64,000 nucleotides of DNA from the NCBI RefSeq assembly GCF_023016115.1, contig NZ_JALKBH010000007.1, positions 80,888-144,887 of the forward strand, in the 5' to 3' direction. Of the stretch, positions 55,535-64,000 are shown piece by piece. This DNA comes from Alcanivorax sp. S6407. Lineage in GTDB: Bacteria; Pseudomonadota; Gammaproteobacteria; Pseudomonadales; Alcanivoracaceae. A model generated the notes under the pieces. It was given only the letters and a program-made list of their open reading frames with translations, was not told where the DNA came from and made no database searches. Position numbers and translations under genes: made by a program. Position 1 is the stretch's first letter, and each line of letters starts with the position of its first letter.

Positions 55535-55666
55535 GAGCTTCAAGCTACAAGCTACAACGCGACCAGGGCCTCCCGGGTTATAGAAGACCCGCCCGCGAGC
55601 CACTGCAATGGTGCGCGGGAGAGAGGTATTCGGCGTGTTGCTTGAAGCGTGTCGCGTGCTGCGTCA
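55535..55666. repeat. Heptamer element, mixed dialects
   Basis: Left arm (55535-55563): AGCTTCAAGCTACAAGCTAC. Right arm (55632-55666): GTTGCTT GAAGCGT then GTCGCGT GCTGCGT. Reverse-complementing the left arm gives GTAGCTT GTAGCTT GAAGCTC, which shows both dialects are versions of one GNNGCKT word. Confidence 0.85.
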
Positions 55667-55668
55667 AC

Positions 55669-56217
55669 TCAATATAGCGGGGCGGTCTTGTCCAGCTGGT
55701 TAAGGTAGTTCATCAGCTTGCGGCGCTCGCGTTTGAACTTGTCCTTCGCTTCCGGTGTGGCGGTGGTCAGGTCCGGCACCTTGGCCTTGAGTGCGTTGCG
55801 GGTCAGGTTGCGCAGCTGCTGGCGGTCACCGTGGGGAAAGGCCTGGAGAATCTGCTGCAGGGTGTCATCGGCATCCCTGGCCTGTTCGCTGTTGGCAATC
55901 TGGTCTACCCAGTTGCTCAGACGTTGCTGGCGGAACGGATCCTTGAGGGAGGCCAGGGCTTTCTCGATCAGTTCGCTGTCAGATTCGCGAACCAGACGTC
56001 CGATGTAGAGCGAGTGGCGCCGACGGGCTTCGTTGCTGGTGATGCGGCGGGCCTCTTCCAGTCCTTTTTTCAGGGCATCACTCAGTGGCAGCCGTTGCTG
56101 TTCACCCTGTTTAAGCTCCATCAGCGACTGCCCCAGTTCCTGCAATACCAGGTCATCCCGTTTCTGTTCTGACTTGCTGGTCCACTGGTCGTCGTTATAC
56201 TCGGTCATCGGATTCAC
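55669..56217 (-). CDS. darP: Ribosome-associated protein DarP (YjgA)
   Basis: 182 residues. KSEQKRDDLVLQELGQSLMEL near the N-terminus, SLYIGRLVRESD, and the basic C-terminus KDKFKRERRKLMNYLNQLD are characteristic. It takes part in late 50S subunit maturation. Divergent from pmbA, as in many gammaproteobacteria. Confidence 0.95.
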   Translation of the reverse strand: MNPMTEYNDDQWTSKSEQKRDDLVLQELGQSLMELKQGEQQRLPLSDALKKGLEEARRITSNEARRRHSLYIGRLVRESDSELIEKALASLKDPFRQQRLSNWVDQIANSEQARDADDTLQQILQAFPHGDRQQLRNLTRNALKAKVPDLTTATPEAKDKFKRERRKLMNYLNQLDKTAPLY

Positions 56218-56250
56218 TATTTATCGTCAAGGTAACGGAAGCGCTATTTT

Positions 56251-57606
56251 ATGACTGATTCTCCCGCAACGACAGCAGTACTCGATGACGCGCAGCTGCG
56301 CGAGGCTGAAGACACGGCCAGTTGGGTACTGGAAGAGGGCAAGCGCCTGGGTCTGGATGGCGTGGAAGTCAACGTCAGCCTGAGTCAGGGTTTCTCTGTC
56401 AATGTTCGTCAGGGAGAAGTGGAAACGGTGGAATTTCACCGCGACCGGGGCGTGTCGCTGACTGTCTTCAAGGGACAGTGCAAGGGGCACGCCAGCAGCT
56501 CTGACAATAGTCGTGACAGCCTGCGCGACAGCCTCAAGGCCGCCGCTGCCATCGCCAGTTATACCGAGGCGGATCAATTCGCGGGCCTTGCCCCGGCGGC
56601 GGATCTGGCCAGGGACATCCCTGATCTTGATCTTTATCACCCCTGGGAAATGGATACCCCGCGTGCCATCGAGGAAGCGCTTGCCTGTGAGACGGTGGCG
56701 CGCAACGACAAGCGCATCATCAATTCCGAAGGGGCGTCGGTTAACAGTGGTGCAAGTCTGCGCGTGTTTGCTACCTCGGAAGGCTTTCTGCACGGTTATC
56801 GCGGCACCCACCATAGCCGTGTCTGTAGCGTGGTTGCCGAAGATGACGACGGCATGCAGCGGGATTACTGGTATGACGGTGGCCGCATCGGCGCAGCCCT
56901 GCAATCCGCCGAACAGGTAGGCGAGCAGGCCCGTGAGCGTACCCTGGCCCGGCTGGGTGCGGTGATTCCCGAGACCGGTGAGTTACCCATCATCTTTGCG
57001 CCCCAGGTGGCTTCCGGTTTGCTGGGGCATCTGGTGTCGGCCATCAGTGGAGGCTCTATCTACCGGCGCAGTTCTTTCCTGCAGGACAGCCTCGGCAAGG
57101 CCGTGCTGCCCAAGGGGTTTGTGCTCGGAGAGCAGCCGCATCTTCCGGCGGGTAATGCCTCCGCCCCGTTTGATGGCGACGGGCTGCCAACCCGGGCACA
57201 GCATTTCGTGGAGGACGGTGTACTCAATCAGTTTGCCCTTTCACTGTATGCCGGACGTCGACTGGGAATGGCTCCCAGTGGAAACGGTGGTGGTGTGCGC
57301 AATCTTCATGTCACGGATACCGGTGAATCGCTGGAGGCTCTGATGGCCAAAGCGGGCAAGGGAATTCTGGTCACCGAGGTCATGGGGCAGGGCGTCAATG
57401 TGGTGACCGGTGACTACTCCCGTGGCGCCAGTGGTTTCCTGTTTGAGAACGGTGTCATACAACAGCCGCTGCAAGAGTTTACGATTGCAGGACACCTGGG
57501 CGAGATGCTGCGGGGCATCCAGGGAAGTGGCACGGATGTGGACCGCCGCGGCAATATCGCCTGTGGTTCATTGTTGCTTTCGCCCATGAAGATCGCGGGG
57601 CGCTAA
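56251..57606 (+). CDS. pmbA: Metalloprotease subunit PmbA (TldE)
   Basis: 451 residues; the TldD homologue without the HExxxH motif, as expected for the non-catalytic partner. Recognisable are the N-terminal VEVNVSLSQGFSVNVRQGEVE, INSEGASVNSG, GGSIYRRSSFLQDSLG and the C-terminal GVNVVTGDYSRGASGFLFENG. Divergent from darP; 30 bases before the membrane-protein gene. Confidence 0.96.
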   Translation: MTDSPATTAVLDDAQLREAEDTASWVLEEGKRLGLDGVEVNVSLSQGFSVNVRQGEVETVEFHRDRGVSLTVFKGQCKGHASSSDNSRDSLRDSLKAAAAIASYTEADQFAGLAPAADLARDIPDLDLYHPWEMDTPRAIEEALACETVARNDKRIINSEGASVNSGASLRVFATSEGFLHGYRGTHHSRVCSVVAEDDDGMQRDYWYDGGRIGAALQSAEQVGEQARERTLARLGAVIPETGELPIIFAPQVASGLLGHLVSAISGGSIYRRSSFLQDSLGKAVLPKGFVLGEQPHLPAGNASAPFDGDGLPTRAQHFVEDGVLNQFALSLYAGRRLGMAPSGNGGGVRNLHVTDTGESLEALMAKAGKGILVTEVMGQGVNVVTGDYSRGASGFLFENGVIQQPLQEFTIAGHLGEMLRGIQGSGTDVDRRGNIACGSLLLSPMKIAGR

Positions 57607-57636
57607 CTTTTTCTTTTTTGTTGTCAGGGGATAGAC

Positions 57637-58428
57637 ATGTCAGAAATGAATCCGTACCAGCAACCGGCTGCCGATGTGGCGGTTGCACGCACCGCTGGAG
57701 AGCTGGTGCTGGGCGAACCGAAAAAAATCACCGTGTCCGATGCCATGGGCTGGTTTGGCCAGGGTAAGGAGATGCTGGCCGGTAACTGGGGCCTGGTGAT
57801 CGGCAGTCTGGTTGTGGTCATGTTGCTGAACATGGCAGTGCAGTTCATTCCCTTCATCGGCTGGTTGGCAGGCATGTTTCTGATGACCCTGCTGTACGCC
57901 GGCGTAGTGAAGATTTTCTACCGGCTGGACAGCGAGGGTTCTGCGGAATTTGCCGACTTGTTTGCCGGCTTTTCAGAGAATACCGGTCCGCTGGTGATTC
58001 TGGCGTTGATCCAGATGGCGGTCTATGTGGTGGCGATCATTGCTGCGGTGGCCATGGTGTTCCTGGTGATGGGCTTTGATATGAATATGCTCAATGCCAT
58101 GGAAGCCGGTCAGATGCCGCAACCGGCCGCCGGTGGCGCCGCCATTGGCATCACCATTGCTCTGATGTTCGTGCTGTTTGTTGGCATGGGTTTCCTGTTC
58201 TACTTCAGTATTCCGCTGGTGTTCCTTGGCAATATGGGGCCGGGCGAAGCGTTGGGTGTAAGTTTCAAGGCCTGCCTGAAAAACCTGCTGCCGCTGATTC
58301 TCTATGGCATCGTGGCAACGATACTGGTGGCGGTAGCAATGATCCCGTTATTTCTCGGGTTGCTACTGGCTGGCCCGCTGTTGGCTGGGGCTTACTACGC
58401 GTCGTTCAAGCAGGTGTTTGTGGAATAG
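57637..58428 (+). CDS. Multi-pass membrane protein, BPSS1780-like
   Basis: 263 residues with about five or six membrane helices (about 48-75, 78-95, 120-150, 168-190, 205-235, 236-255). The pattern of a soluble N-terminal part (MSEMNPYQQPAADVAVAR), then WFGQGKEMLAGNWGLVIGSL and FLGNMGPGEALGVSFKACLKN resembles the uncharacterised BPSS1780 family of inner-membrane proteins. A strong terminator follows. Function unknown; position after pmbA may mean co-transcription. Confidence 0.8.
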   Translation: MSEMNPYQQPAADVAVARTAGELVLGEPKKITVSDAMGWFGQGKEMLAGNWGLVIGSLVVVMLLNMAVQFIPFIGWLAGMFLMTLLYAGVVKIFYRLDSEGSAEFADLFAGFSENTGPLVILALIQMAVYVVAIIAAVAMVFLVMGFDMNMLNAMEAGQMPQPAAGGAAIGITIALMFVLFVGMGFLFYFSIPLVFLGNMGPGEALGVSFKACLKNLLPLILYGIVATILVAVAMIPLFLGLLLAGPLLAGAYYASFKQVFVE

Positions 58429-58446
58429 CAAAGCAGAGCGACAAAC

Positions 58447-58479
58447 AAAAAAAGCCGAAGGAAGTCCTTCGGCTTTTTT
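58447..58479 (+). terminator. Terminator after the membrane-protein gene
   Basis: AAAAAAAGCCGAAGGA-AG-TCCTTCGGCTTTTTT, a strong stem with T tract 18 bases after the stop. Confidence 0.92.
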
Positions 58480-58526
58480 GTGGTTCATCGCGCAATTGCG
58501 GGAAGTTGCTCCTACCGTGGTCTTCC

Positions 58527-58823
58527 CGTAGGAGCGTCGCTCGCGGCGCGATTCCAGCGGTTTACTCCGCCCAGGGCCAAATCGATATCTGGTGGGAGAT
58601 CCATTTCGCTGAACGACGGGGCTAGCAGCATACCCTGGTCCACAGCAGCGTTCAGCAAGCTGAATTTCCCACACAAGCAGGAAAGCCAGTTTTACCACAG
58701 AGATCGCAGAGACCACCGAGTGAAAACAATGGGTTTCCTCAGTGGTAGTGGTCTCTGCGATCTCTGTGGTGAAAACGTTTTTGATCCTGGTCTGGAATCG
58801 CGCCGCGAGCGACGCTCCTACGG
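58527..58823. repeat. Nested inverted repeats (stem within a stem)
   Basis: Outer arms: 58527-58558 (begins CCGTAGGAGCGTCGCTCGCG) and 58792-58823 are perfect inverted copies of 32 bases. Inner arms: 58689-58716 (ACCACAGAGATCGCAGAGAC) and 58748-58776 are near-perfect inverted copies of about 27 bases. The outer arm sequence is the REP-like unit also seen at 16681-16740. The inner pair has a different sequence, so two repeat families are stacked. Confidence 0.85.
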
Positions 58824-58918
58824 CATGGGTCGTGCTGCTAGCCATTCCCTCAAATCCGCGATGAACCTTTTTCGTGGGCGCCTGCGATGCGAGGTGGAAT
58901 TTGGGAGAAGCAGGTTTT

Positions 58919-58950
58919 GCGTGTTGCGTGAAGCATGTTGCGTGCAGCGT
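58919..58950. repeat. Heptamer arm after mgtE
   Basis: GCGTGTTGCGTGAAGCATG and GTTGCGTGCAGCGT: 7-base period, single arm ending eight bases before the mgtE stop. Confidence 0.8.
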
Positions 58951-58957
58951 ACCCCGT

Positions 58958-60322
58958 TCACACCAGCAGGTTGGCATAGAGAATCGTCGCCAGGCCCAGG
59001 AAGGCCATGAAGCCGACGATGTCGGTGATTGTGGTGAGCACTACAGAGCCGGCCAGGGCCGGGTCGATACCCATTTTTTTCATCACCATGGGCAGCAGTG
59101 CGCCAGCGCAGGCGGCCATGATCAGGTTGATGACCATGGCGACACCAATTACCAGGCCGATGCTGGGATCGCTGAACCAGAGCCCGGCGGTGATGCCGAT
59201 GACGGTGGCCCACAGTAAGCCGTTGATGGCCCCCACCGACAATTCCTTGAACAGCAGATAACGGGTGTTGTTGGACTGGATCTGCCCCAGGGCCATGGCG
59301 CGAATCACCAGGGTCAGGGTCTGGCTGCCGGCAATGCCACCCATGCTGGCCACGATGGGCATGAGGATGGCCAGCGCCACCACCTTTTCCAGGGTGGCTT
59401 CAAAAAGCCCAATCACGGCGGAGGCGGCCAGGGCGGTGAGCAGGTTGATGCCCAGCCATAGCGCGCGGCGGCGGGCGGTCTGCCAGACGGAGCCGAAGGT
59501 GTCCTCGTCGTCATCCAGGCCGGCCATGCTCATCAAAGAGTGATCCGCTTCTTCCATGATCACGTCTACCACGTCATCGATGGTGATACGACCCACCAGC
59601 ATGCCATCCTCATCGATCACCGGAGCGGTCACCAGGTCATGCCGTTCGAAGATCTTCGCCACCTCGGAATCCGGCATGGTGGCGGGGATAGACTGGATGT
59701 CGGTGATCATGGCTTCCCGCACGGTGGTGCCGGGATCGCTGATCAATACCTTGGTGAGTGGCAGCAGGCCAATAAACTGGTTTTTCCGGTTAACTACCGC
59801 CAGGTTATCCGTAGTGCGTGGGATCTCGCCGCGCAGCCGCAGGTAGCGCTGTACTACCTCGAAGGTGATCTCCGGGCGCACCGTGATCACGTCGGTATTC
59901 ATGATGCCGCCGGCAGTATCCACCGGATAGCTCATGACATGTTCAAGGCGCTCGCGATTCTGCTCGTCGAGACTGGCCATGACCTGACTGGTGACATGGT
60001 CTGGCAGCTCCTGCAGCAAATCCGCCAGGTCATCGGTGTCCAGTTCTTCGACAAGGGACACCAGCTCATCGGTGCTCAGGTTACGCAGCAGTTCAACCCG
60101 GACCTCTTCGCCCAGGTACTGGAGAACCTCGGTTTCCTGTTCCTTGTTGAGCAGCTGCCAGAGAATTTCCCGCTCCCGCGGAGGCGAGGATTCCAGCAAG
60201 TGAGCCACTTCTGCGCCGGGCAGGTTGTTGACCAGCTGGCGAACCTGGGTATAGGTACCACTGGCAAGCGCGCGATTGATCGCTTTGAGATGTTGCTGGC
60301 TGCGGCTGCTGTCGGCGGGCAT
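58958..60322 (-). CDS. mgtE: Magnesium transporter MgtE
   Basis: 454 residues. The order is: N-terminal MgtE helical domain (about 10-130, LVEELDTDDLADLLQELPD), two CBS domains (about 135-260; INTDVITVRPEITFEV-like start and GRITIDDVVDVIMEEAD), plug helix, then five membrane helices (about 288-454) with PIVASMGGIAGSQTLTLVIR, the signature of the Mg-selective pore. Mg binding in the cytoplasmic domains gates the channel. Leftward, downstream of the rpoN-ptsO cluster but separated by a heptamer element. Confidence 0.96.
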   Translation of the reverse strand: MPADSSRSQQHLKAINRALASGTYTQVRQLVNNLPGAEVAHLLESSPPREREILWQLLNKEQETEVLQYLGEEVRVELLRNLSTDELVSLVEELDTDDLADLLQELPDHVTSQVMASLDEQNRERLEHVMSYPVDTAGGIMNTDVITVRPEITFEVVQRYLRLRGEIPRTTDNLAVVNRKNQFIGLLPLTKVLISDPGTTVREAMITDIQSIPATMPDSEVAKIFERHDLVTAPVIDEDGMLVGRITIDDVVDVIMEEADHSLMSMAGLDDDEDTFGSVWQTARRRALWLGINLLTALAASAVIGLFEATLEKVVALAILMPIVASMGGIAGSQTLTLVIRAMALGQIQSNNTRYLLFKELSVGAINGLLWATVIGITAGLWFSDPSIGLVIGVAMVINLIMAACAGALLPMVMKKMGIDPALAGSVVLTTITDIVGFMAFLGLATILYANLLV

Positions 60323-60330
60323 GGAAAAAT

Positions 60331-60475
60331 CAGTTAACAGTTAACAGTGAATAGTTAACAGCGAAAACAAAATGTGCTGCTGCTCGGCTGGGATGTCCAC
60401 ACATTAACAGTCCTGCAGGGTGTGTGGTACTTGATTTTTCAACTGTTCACTTTTCACTGTTAACTATTAACTGTC
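60331..60475. repeat. Heptamer element between ptsO and mgtE, GTTAACT dialect
   Basis: The left arm (60331-60370) is CAGTTAACAGTTAACAGTG and on to AGCGAAAAC; the right arm (60440-60475) is ACTGTTCACTTTTCACTG and TTAACTATTAACTG. Inverted, with a 70-base spacer. Confidence 0.88.
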
Positions 60476-60477
60476 TT

Positions 60478-60747
60478 TTACTCTCCTTCATCGAACATCC
60501 GCGCAAACAGGTCTTCCAGTTCTTCCATGGCGGCGGTTTCGTCGTCGCCTTCTACCTGGAAGGTGACCTGGCTGCCTTTGGCAGCGCCGAGCATGAGCAG
60601 GCCCATGATGCTCTTGGCATCGATGGGGTTGCCGTTATGGATCACGTGGATACGGCTGTCATAACGCGAGGCCACGCTGACCACCTTGGCGGCGGCGCGG
60701 GCGTGCAGACCGAGCTTGTTGATCACGTCGAGTTGTCTTTCAATCAT
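60478..60747 (-). CDS. ptsO: Phosphocarrier protein NPr (PTS-Ntr HPr)
   Basis: 89 residues. GLHARAAAKVV carries the phosphorylated His (about 15) and AKSIMGLLML the Ser-46 region. In the nitrogen PTS it passes phosphate from EI-Ntr to PtsN. Starts 35 bases after rapZ; the last gene of the rpoN cluster. Confidence 0.96.
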   Translation of the reverse strand: MIERQLDVINKLGLHARAAAKVVSVASRYDSRIHVIHNGNPIDAKSIMGLLMLGAAKGSQVTFQVEGDDETAAMEELEDLFARMFDEGE

Positions 60748-60782
60748 GGCAAGGGGGGTCCTGAATAAAAAGGCGCCGCGGC

Positions 60783-61634
60783 TCAGTGCTTTTCGCGGTG
60801 ACGAACCTGTAGCTCGATGCCTTCACCGCGCAGCCGGGCGGCCAGCTGTTCAACCACGAAGACGGAGCGATGACGGCCGCCAGTGCAGCCGATGGCCACG
60901 GTCACGTAGCTACGGTCGCTGTGGGCAAAGGCGGGCAGCCAGCGCTGTACGAAGCCGCTGATGTCATCGAGCATGTCATGGCTGGCCTGATGCTGCTGGA
61001 GAAAATCAATGATCGGCTGGTCCATCCCTGTGAGGGGGCGTAATGCCGGATCCCAGTGAGGATTGGGCAGCACGCGTACATCAAACACCAGGTCCGCGTC
61101 GTTGGGCAGGCCGTTCTTGAAGCCGAAGGACTCCAGTTGCAGTGACAGATTGGATTGTCGCCGGGCCACGCGTTCGCGAATCTGGTTACGCAGGCTGTGC
61201 ACTTCATAGTTGCTGCTGTCGATGACCAGATCTGCACGCTGGCGAATGTTGGCCAGCAGTTCCCGTTCGTGCTGGATGGCGTCTTCCAGGGTGCGTTGGC
61301 CAGTGCCCAAGGGGTGGCGACGGCGGGTGGCGCTGAAACGTTTCAGCAGGGTGTTGTCGTCCGCATCCAGATAGACGATCTCGGTTTCTATCTTCTGTTC
61401 ATGCAGCGCATCGAGAATGCGGTCGAAGGCTTGCAGCTGGGCGGGTAAATTGCGGGCATCAATGCCCACGGCCACTCGCTCGATGGGCGCTTCGCCGTCG
61501 TTCAGCTGACTGGCCAAAGTGGGCAGCATGCCCACCGGAAGATTGTCCACGCAGTAATAGCCCTGGTCTTCCATGGCCTGCAATGCGGTGGTCTTGCCGG
61601 AGCCGGAACGGCCGCTGATGATGGTCAGTTTCAT
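60783..61634 (-). CDS. rapZ: RNase adapter protein RapZ
   Basis: 283 residues. Walker A is IISGRSGSGKTTALQ (about 5-19); VYLDADDNTLLKRFSATRRRHPL is the Walker B-side region; the C-terminal half has the conserved GCTGGRHRSVFVVEQLA with the Cys-His-Arg RNA-binding pocket. In E. coli RapZ brings the sRNA GlmZ to RNase E and senses glucosamine-6-phosphate. Conserved in the rpoN cluster. Confidence 0.97.
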   Translation of the reverse strand: MKLTIISGRSGSGKTTALQAMEDQGYYCVDNLPVGMLPTLASQLNDGEAPIERVAVGIDARNLPAQLQAFDRILDALHEQKIETEIVYLDADDNTLLKRFSATRRRHPLGTGQRTLEDAIQHERELLANIRQRADLVIDSSNYEVHSLRNQIRERVARRQSNLSLQLESFGFKNGLPNDADLVFDVRVLPNPHWDPALRPLTGMDQPIIDFLQQHQASHDMLDDISGFVQRWLPAFAHSDRSYVTVAIGCTGGRHRSVFVVEQLAARLRGEGIELQVRHREKH

Positions 61635-61715
61635 GATGACGCTAACACGCTGGCAGCTTTACGCTGGCACGCAAAGCATTCGGTTGATGGCAGCGAGGCT
61701 GGGCAGCTCGTGATG

Positions 61716-62189
61716 TCATGATGCCAGTCTGAGTTCGGCCTCGGATTCTACGGCGGTTTGATAAAGCTTGTGGTTGTCCTGGCTGCTGCGCAGTTCATTG
61801 CGATAGTCATCGTCGTTGAACAGGGTGGCCAGGTGGCTCAGTGTCTTGAGATGCTGTTCCGGATTCTCCTGGGGGACCAGCAGTACGAAAACCAGGTCCA
61901 CCGGGCGCCCGTCCACCGCATCGAAATCGATCGGCGTGTCCAGCTTGAGCAGTAGTCCCACCGGTTGCTGGCAGTGCCCCAGACGGCAATGAGGAATGGC
62001 AATGCCTTCACCGATGCCGGTGGAGCCCAGTTTTTCCCGGGCTACCAGGGCATCGAATACCTCCTGCTCATTGAGGGTGTCACAGCTGGCCGCGGCCAGC
62101 TGTGCAACCTGGTCCAGCAGCTGTTTCTTGCTGCTGGCCTGTACCCCGCTATGGGTACGTGCTTCGGTGAGTATTTCGCGAACTCGCAT
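61716..62189 (-). CDS. ptsN: Nitrogen-regulatory EIIA protein PtsN
   Basis: 157 residues. GEGIAIPHCRLGHC carries the phosphorylated His (about 68). Regulatory output of the PTS-Ntr, known to act on potassium uptake and other targets in its dephosphorylated form. The order hpf-ptsN-rapZ-ptsO behind rpoN is conserved. Confidence 0.97.
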   Translation of the reverse strand: MRVREILTEARTHSGVQASSKKQLLDQVAQLAAASCDTLNEQEVFDALVAREKLGSTGIGEGIAIPHCRLGHCQQPVGLLLKLDTPIDFDAVDGRPVDLVFVLLVPQENPEQHLKTLSHLATLFNDDDYRNELRSSQDNHKLYQTAVESEAELRLAS

Positions 62190-62204
62190 AATTGTCGCTT
62201 CGGT

Positions 62205-62504
62205 TTAGTGACCGTGCTTGTGGCTGACGGCCTTTTCCTTGTGTTTGAGAATCTGACGATCGAGTTTGTCGGTCAGTTTGTCGATAGCCGCGTACATGTC
62301 ATCGGCTTCAGCGGTGGCAAACAGGTCGGCCCCGGAAATGTGGATAGTGGATTCTGCCTTGTGGGTCTTCGGTTCCGGAGAAAGGATGACCTGGATACTG
62401 GTGATCTGGTCGAAGTGACGCTCGAGACGAGAAAATTTGTCGCCCACATAGGTGCGAAGAGCATCGGTAACTTCCAGGTGATGACCGCTGATATTAATTT
62501 GCAT
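62205..62504 (-). CDS. hpf: Ribosome hibernation promoting factor (short HPF)
   Basis: 99 residues, the short form: MQINISGHHLEVTDALRTYV at the N-terminus, FSRLERHFDQITSI and ADDMYAAIDKLTDKLDRQIL. It binds the 30S A/P sites in stationary phase and favours 100S dimers. Lies 41 bases after rpoN and 15 before ptsN. Confidence 0.97.
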   Translation of the reverse strand: MQINISGHHLEVTDALRTYVGDKFSRLERHFDQITSIQVILSPEPKTHKAESTIHISGADLFATAEADDMYAAIDKLTDKLDRQILKHKEKAVSHKHGH

Positions 62505-62545
62505 GGCTGGCTCCTTTACCTGCTTATTGGGCCGTCACTGGTGCT

Positions 62546-64000
62546 CTACACCAAACGCTTGCGAGCACTGGATGACGGTATTCTCATTGCCTCACGATAC
62601 TTGGCAACGGTCCGGCGCGCTACGTTGATTCCCTGCTCGTTGAGCAAGCTTGCCAGTTTGTTGTCACTGAGCGGCTTACGGGGATTCTCGGCAGCGACCA
62701 GCTTCTTAATAATGGCACGAATAGCAGTGGAGGAACACTCGCCACCACCGTCCGTTCCCACGTGACTGGAAAAGAAATATTTCAGCTCAAAGACGCCGAG
62801 GGGTGTCATCATGTACTTCTGGTTGGTGACCCGACTGATGGTCGATTCATGCATCTCGACGGCGTCAGCAATGTCCGCCAGTACCAGCGGCTTCATGGCT
62901 TCTTCGCCGTAATCGAAGAAATCCTGTTGCACTTCCACGATGCGTGTCGCTACCTTGAGCAGAGTGTCATGGCGGCTTTGCAGGCTCTTGATGAACCACT
63001 TGGCTTCCTGCACACAGTTTTTCAGGTACTGACCATCCTCACCGGAGGTCTGCTTGGCCAGGCTGGCGTACTGATGCTGCAGGTTGACCCGGGGCAGAAT
63101 GTCGTCATTGAGGCTGACCTGCCAGCGACCATTGTGCTGCCGCACGATCACGTCGGGCACGGCATAATCCACCTGGCTTTCGCCGATCTGTTCGCCGGGG
63201 GCCGGATCCAGGGTGCGGATCAGGGAGAGTGCATCCAGCAGTTCCTGTTCGCTGGTCTGCAATACTCGGCGCAGGGCGGCGTAATCGTGCTTTTCCAGCA
63301 GGTCGAGGTGCTCAAGCAGGGCCTGTGCCAGAACCAGGTGCGGGGTGTCAGCGGATAGCTGGCGCAGCTGAACGCCCAGGCAGTCGGCCAGATTGAGGCT
63401 GGCCACACCCAGTGGATCGAATTGCTGCAGGCGATGCTGAACGGCGAGTACTTCATCGGCTTCCAGTACGTCCCCTTCGGTGAGCAGGTCGTCCTGGCGG
63501 TTCACCATCTCGACAATGTCGTCGATGCTGGTGGTCATGTAGCCGCGGTCATCCACTGATTCGATGATAGCCATGGCGATCAGACGATCCACGTCGCTCA
63601 TGGGCGTCAAATTGAGTTGCCACAGCAAGTGGTCCTGCAGATTGCCGGACACCGCATGGCGCTGCTGCCACTCGTCGGCATCGTCGGGCAAGGCGGCGGT
63701 GCTGCTGCTTTGCCCTGAATAGACATCATCCCACTCGGTTTCGATGCCCGGGTCGCCGTCGACAAACTCCTCGAGGGCGTCGTCGCGTTCAGTGCTCAGT
63801 TCCTCATCCTGACGTTCTTCGTCAATCTCGGGGAGGGAATCGTCACCAAAATCGTCAGCCAGTTCGAGCAGGGGATTACTTTCCACGGCCTGTTGAATCT
63901 CCTGACGAAGATCCAGGGTGGACAGCTGAAGAAGGCGAATGGCCTGCTGCAGCTGCGGTGTCATGGTCAGCTGCTGGCCGATTTGTAGTTGTAGTGTGGG
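62546..64000 (-). CDS. rpoN: RNA polymerase sigma-54 factor (start just outside window)
   Basis: The frame is open to the right edge: 12 codons (LQLQIGQQLT...) precede the Met at 63964, which is MTPQLQQAIRLLQLSTLDL, the region I activator-contact part. Only a couple of N-terminal residues are probably missing. The acidic region II (about 55-115) is followed by the core-binding region and the C-terminal RpoN box ARRTVAKYREAMRIPSS, which reads the -24 element. First gene of the rpoN-hpf-ptsN-rapZ-ptsO cluster. Confidence 0.97.
   Translation of the reverse strand, partial: PTLQLQIGQQLTMTPQLQQAIRLLQLSTLDLRQEIQQAVESNPLLELADDFGDDSLPEIDEERQDEELSTERDDALEEFVDGDPGIETEWDDVYSGQSSSTAALPDDADEWQQRHAVSGNLQDHLLWQLNLTPMSDVDRLIAMAIIESVDDRGYMTTSIDDIVEMVNRQDDLLTEGDVLEADEVLAVQHRLQQFDPLGVASLNLADCLGVQLRQLSADTPHLVLAQALLEHLDLLEKHDYAALRRVLQTSEQELLDALSLIRTLDPAPGEQIGESQVDYAVPDVIVRQHNGRWQVSLNDDILPRVNLQHQYASLAKQTSGEDGQYLKNCVQEAKWFIKSLQSRHDTLLKVATRIVEVQQDFFDYGEEAMKPLVLADIADAVEMHESTISRVTNQKYMMTPLGVFELKYFFSSHVGTDGGGECSSTAIRAIIKKLVAAENPRKPLSDNKLASLLNEQGINVARRTVAKYREAMRIPSSSARKRLV

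Larger units (their letters stand above)
58429..58957. other. 529-bp stretch without a gene
   Basis: Holds a terminator (58447-58479), a nested inverted-repeat element (58527-58823) and a heptamer arm (58919-58950). The short open frames inside are repeat-derived. I see no protein or known RNA gene. Confidence 0.65.

Overview
The window reads as a gammaproteobacterial chromosome segment, GC-rich, with Pseudomonas-type gene order for almost all of 8.9-64 kb: queA-tgt-yajC-secD-secF; suhB/trmJ-cysE; ychF, pth-rplY-prs-tRNA-ispE-lolB-TPR/hemA-prfA-prmC-moeB; gatCAB/mreBCD-maf-yhdP-nitrilase-tldD; darP/pmbA; mgtE; rpoN-hpf-ptsN-rapZ-ptsO. A marine Alcanivorax-like organism is my best guess. That is inference from gene order and style; no 16S or other decisive marker is present.

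Positions 1 to about 8,865 look like the right end of a genomic island. This part carries a truncated Ser/Thr kinase fused to an FGE/SUMF1-type domain, a small membrane protein broken at an eight-T run, two lipoproteins between two copies of a palindromic repeat, a toxin/antitoxin-like pair with a zinc ribbon, a PP2C phosphatase with an Hsp70-like chaperone, and a divergent LRAT/NlpC-like protein and XRE regulator. It ends at a decayed 3' half of a tRNA-Leu (8811-8861) followed by a terminator, as expected for an attachment-site scar. Kinase, phosphatase and chaperone together suggest a phospho-signalling module of unknown purpose.

8.9-15.2 kb holds an RDD membrane protein, queuosine tRNA modification (queA, tgt) and the Sec accessory complex (yajC, secD, secF). 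15.4-23.4 kb is a minus-strand block of six catabolic enzymes: an aldehyde dehydrogenase, a tartrate/D-malate-type dehydrogenase, a class III aminotransferase, a D-2-hydroxyacid dehydrogenase, an amidase and a class I/II aminotransferase. 23.7-31.2 kb carries suhB, trmJ, cysE, ychF, a GST-like protein, pth, rplY, prs and tRNA-Gln. 31.2-44 kb carries isoprenoid and lipoprotein-localisation genes, heme and peptide-release genes, moeB, a tiny Met/His-rich membrane peptide, a cyclic-nucleotide-binding protein, a crotonase and gatCAB. 44.3-58.4 kb has the cell-shape operon, maf, yhdP, a nitrilase, tldD and pmbA, with an unusual MORN-repeat/caspase-like lipoprotein between them. The end holds mgtE and the rpoN/PTS-Ntr cluster.

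The most striking non-coding feature is a family of at least 16 intergenic elements built from 7-bp-periodic words. They look like unrelated dialects (GTTGCGT, GTTAACT, GTAGCTT, GATGCCT) but share the same heptamer phase and often form inverted arms around a spacer or terminator. They occur throughout the core region and I saw none in the island. One has replaced the end of queA, so its heptamers are translated as the protein's C-terminus.
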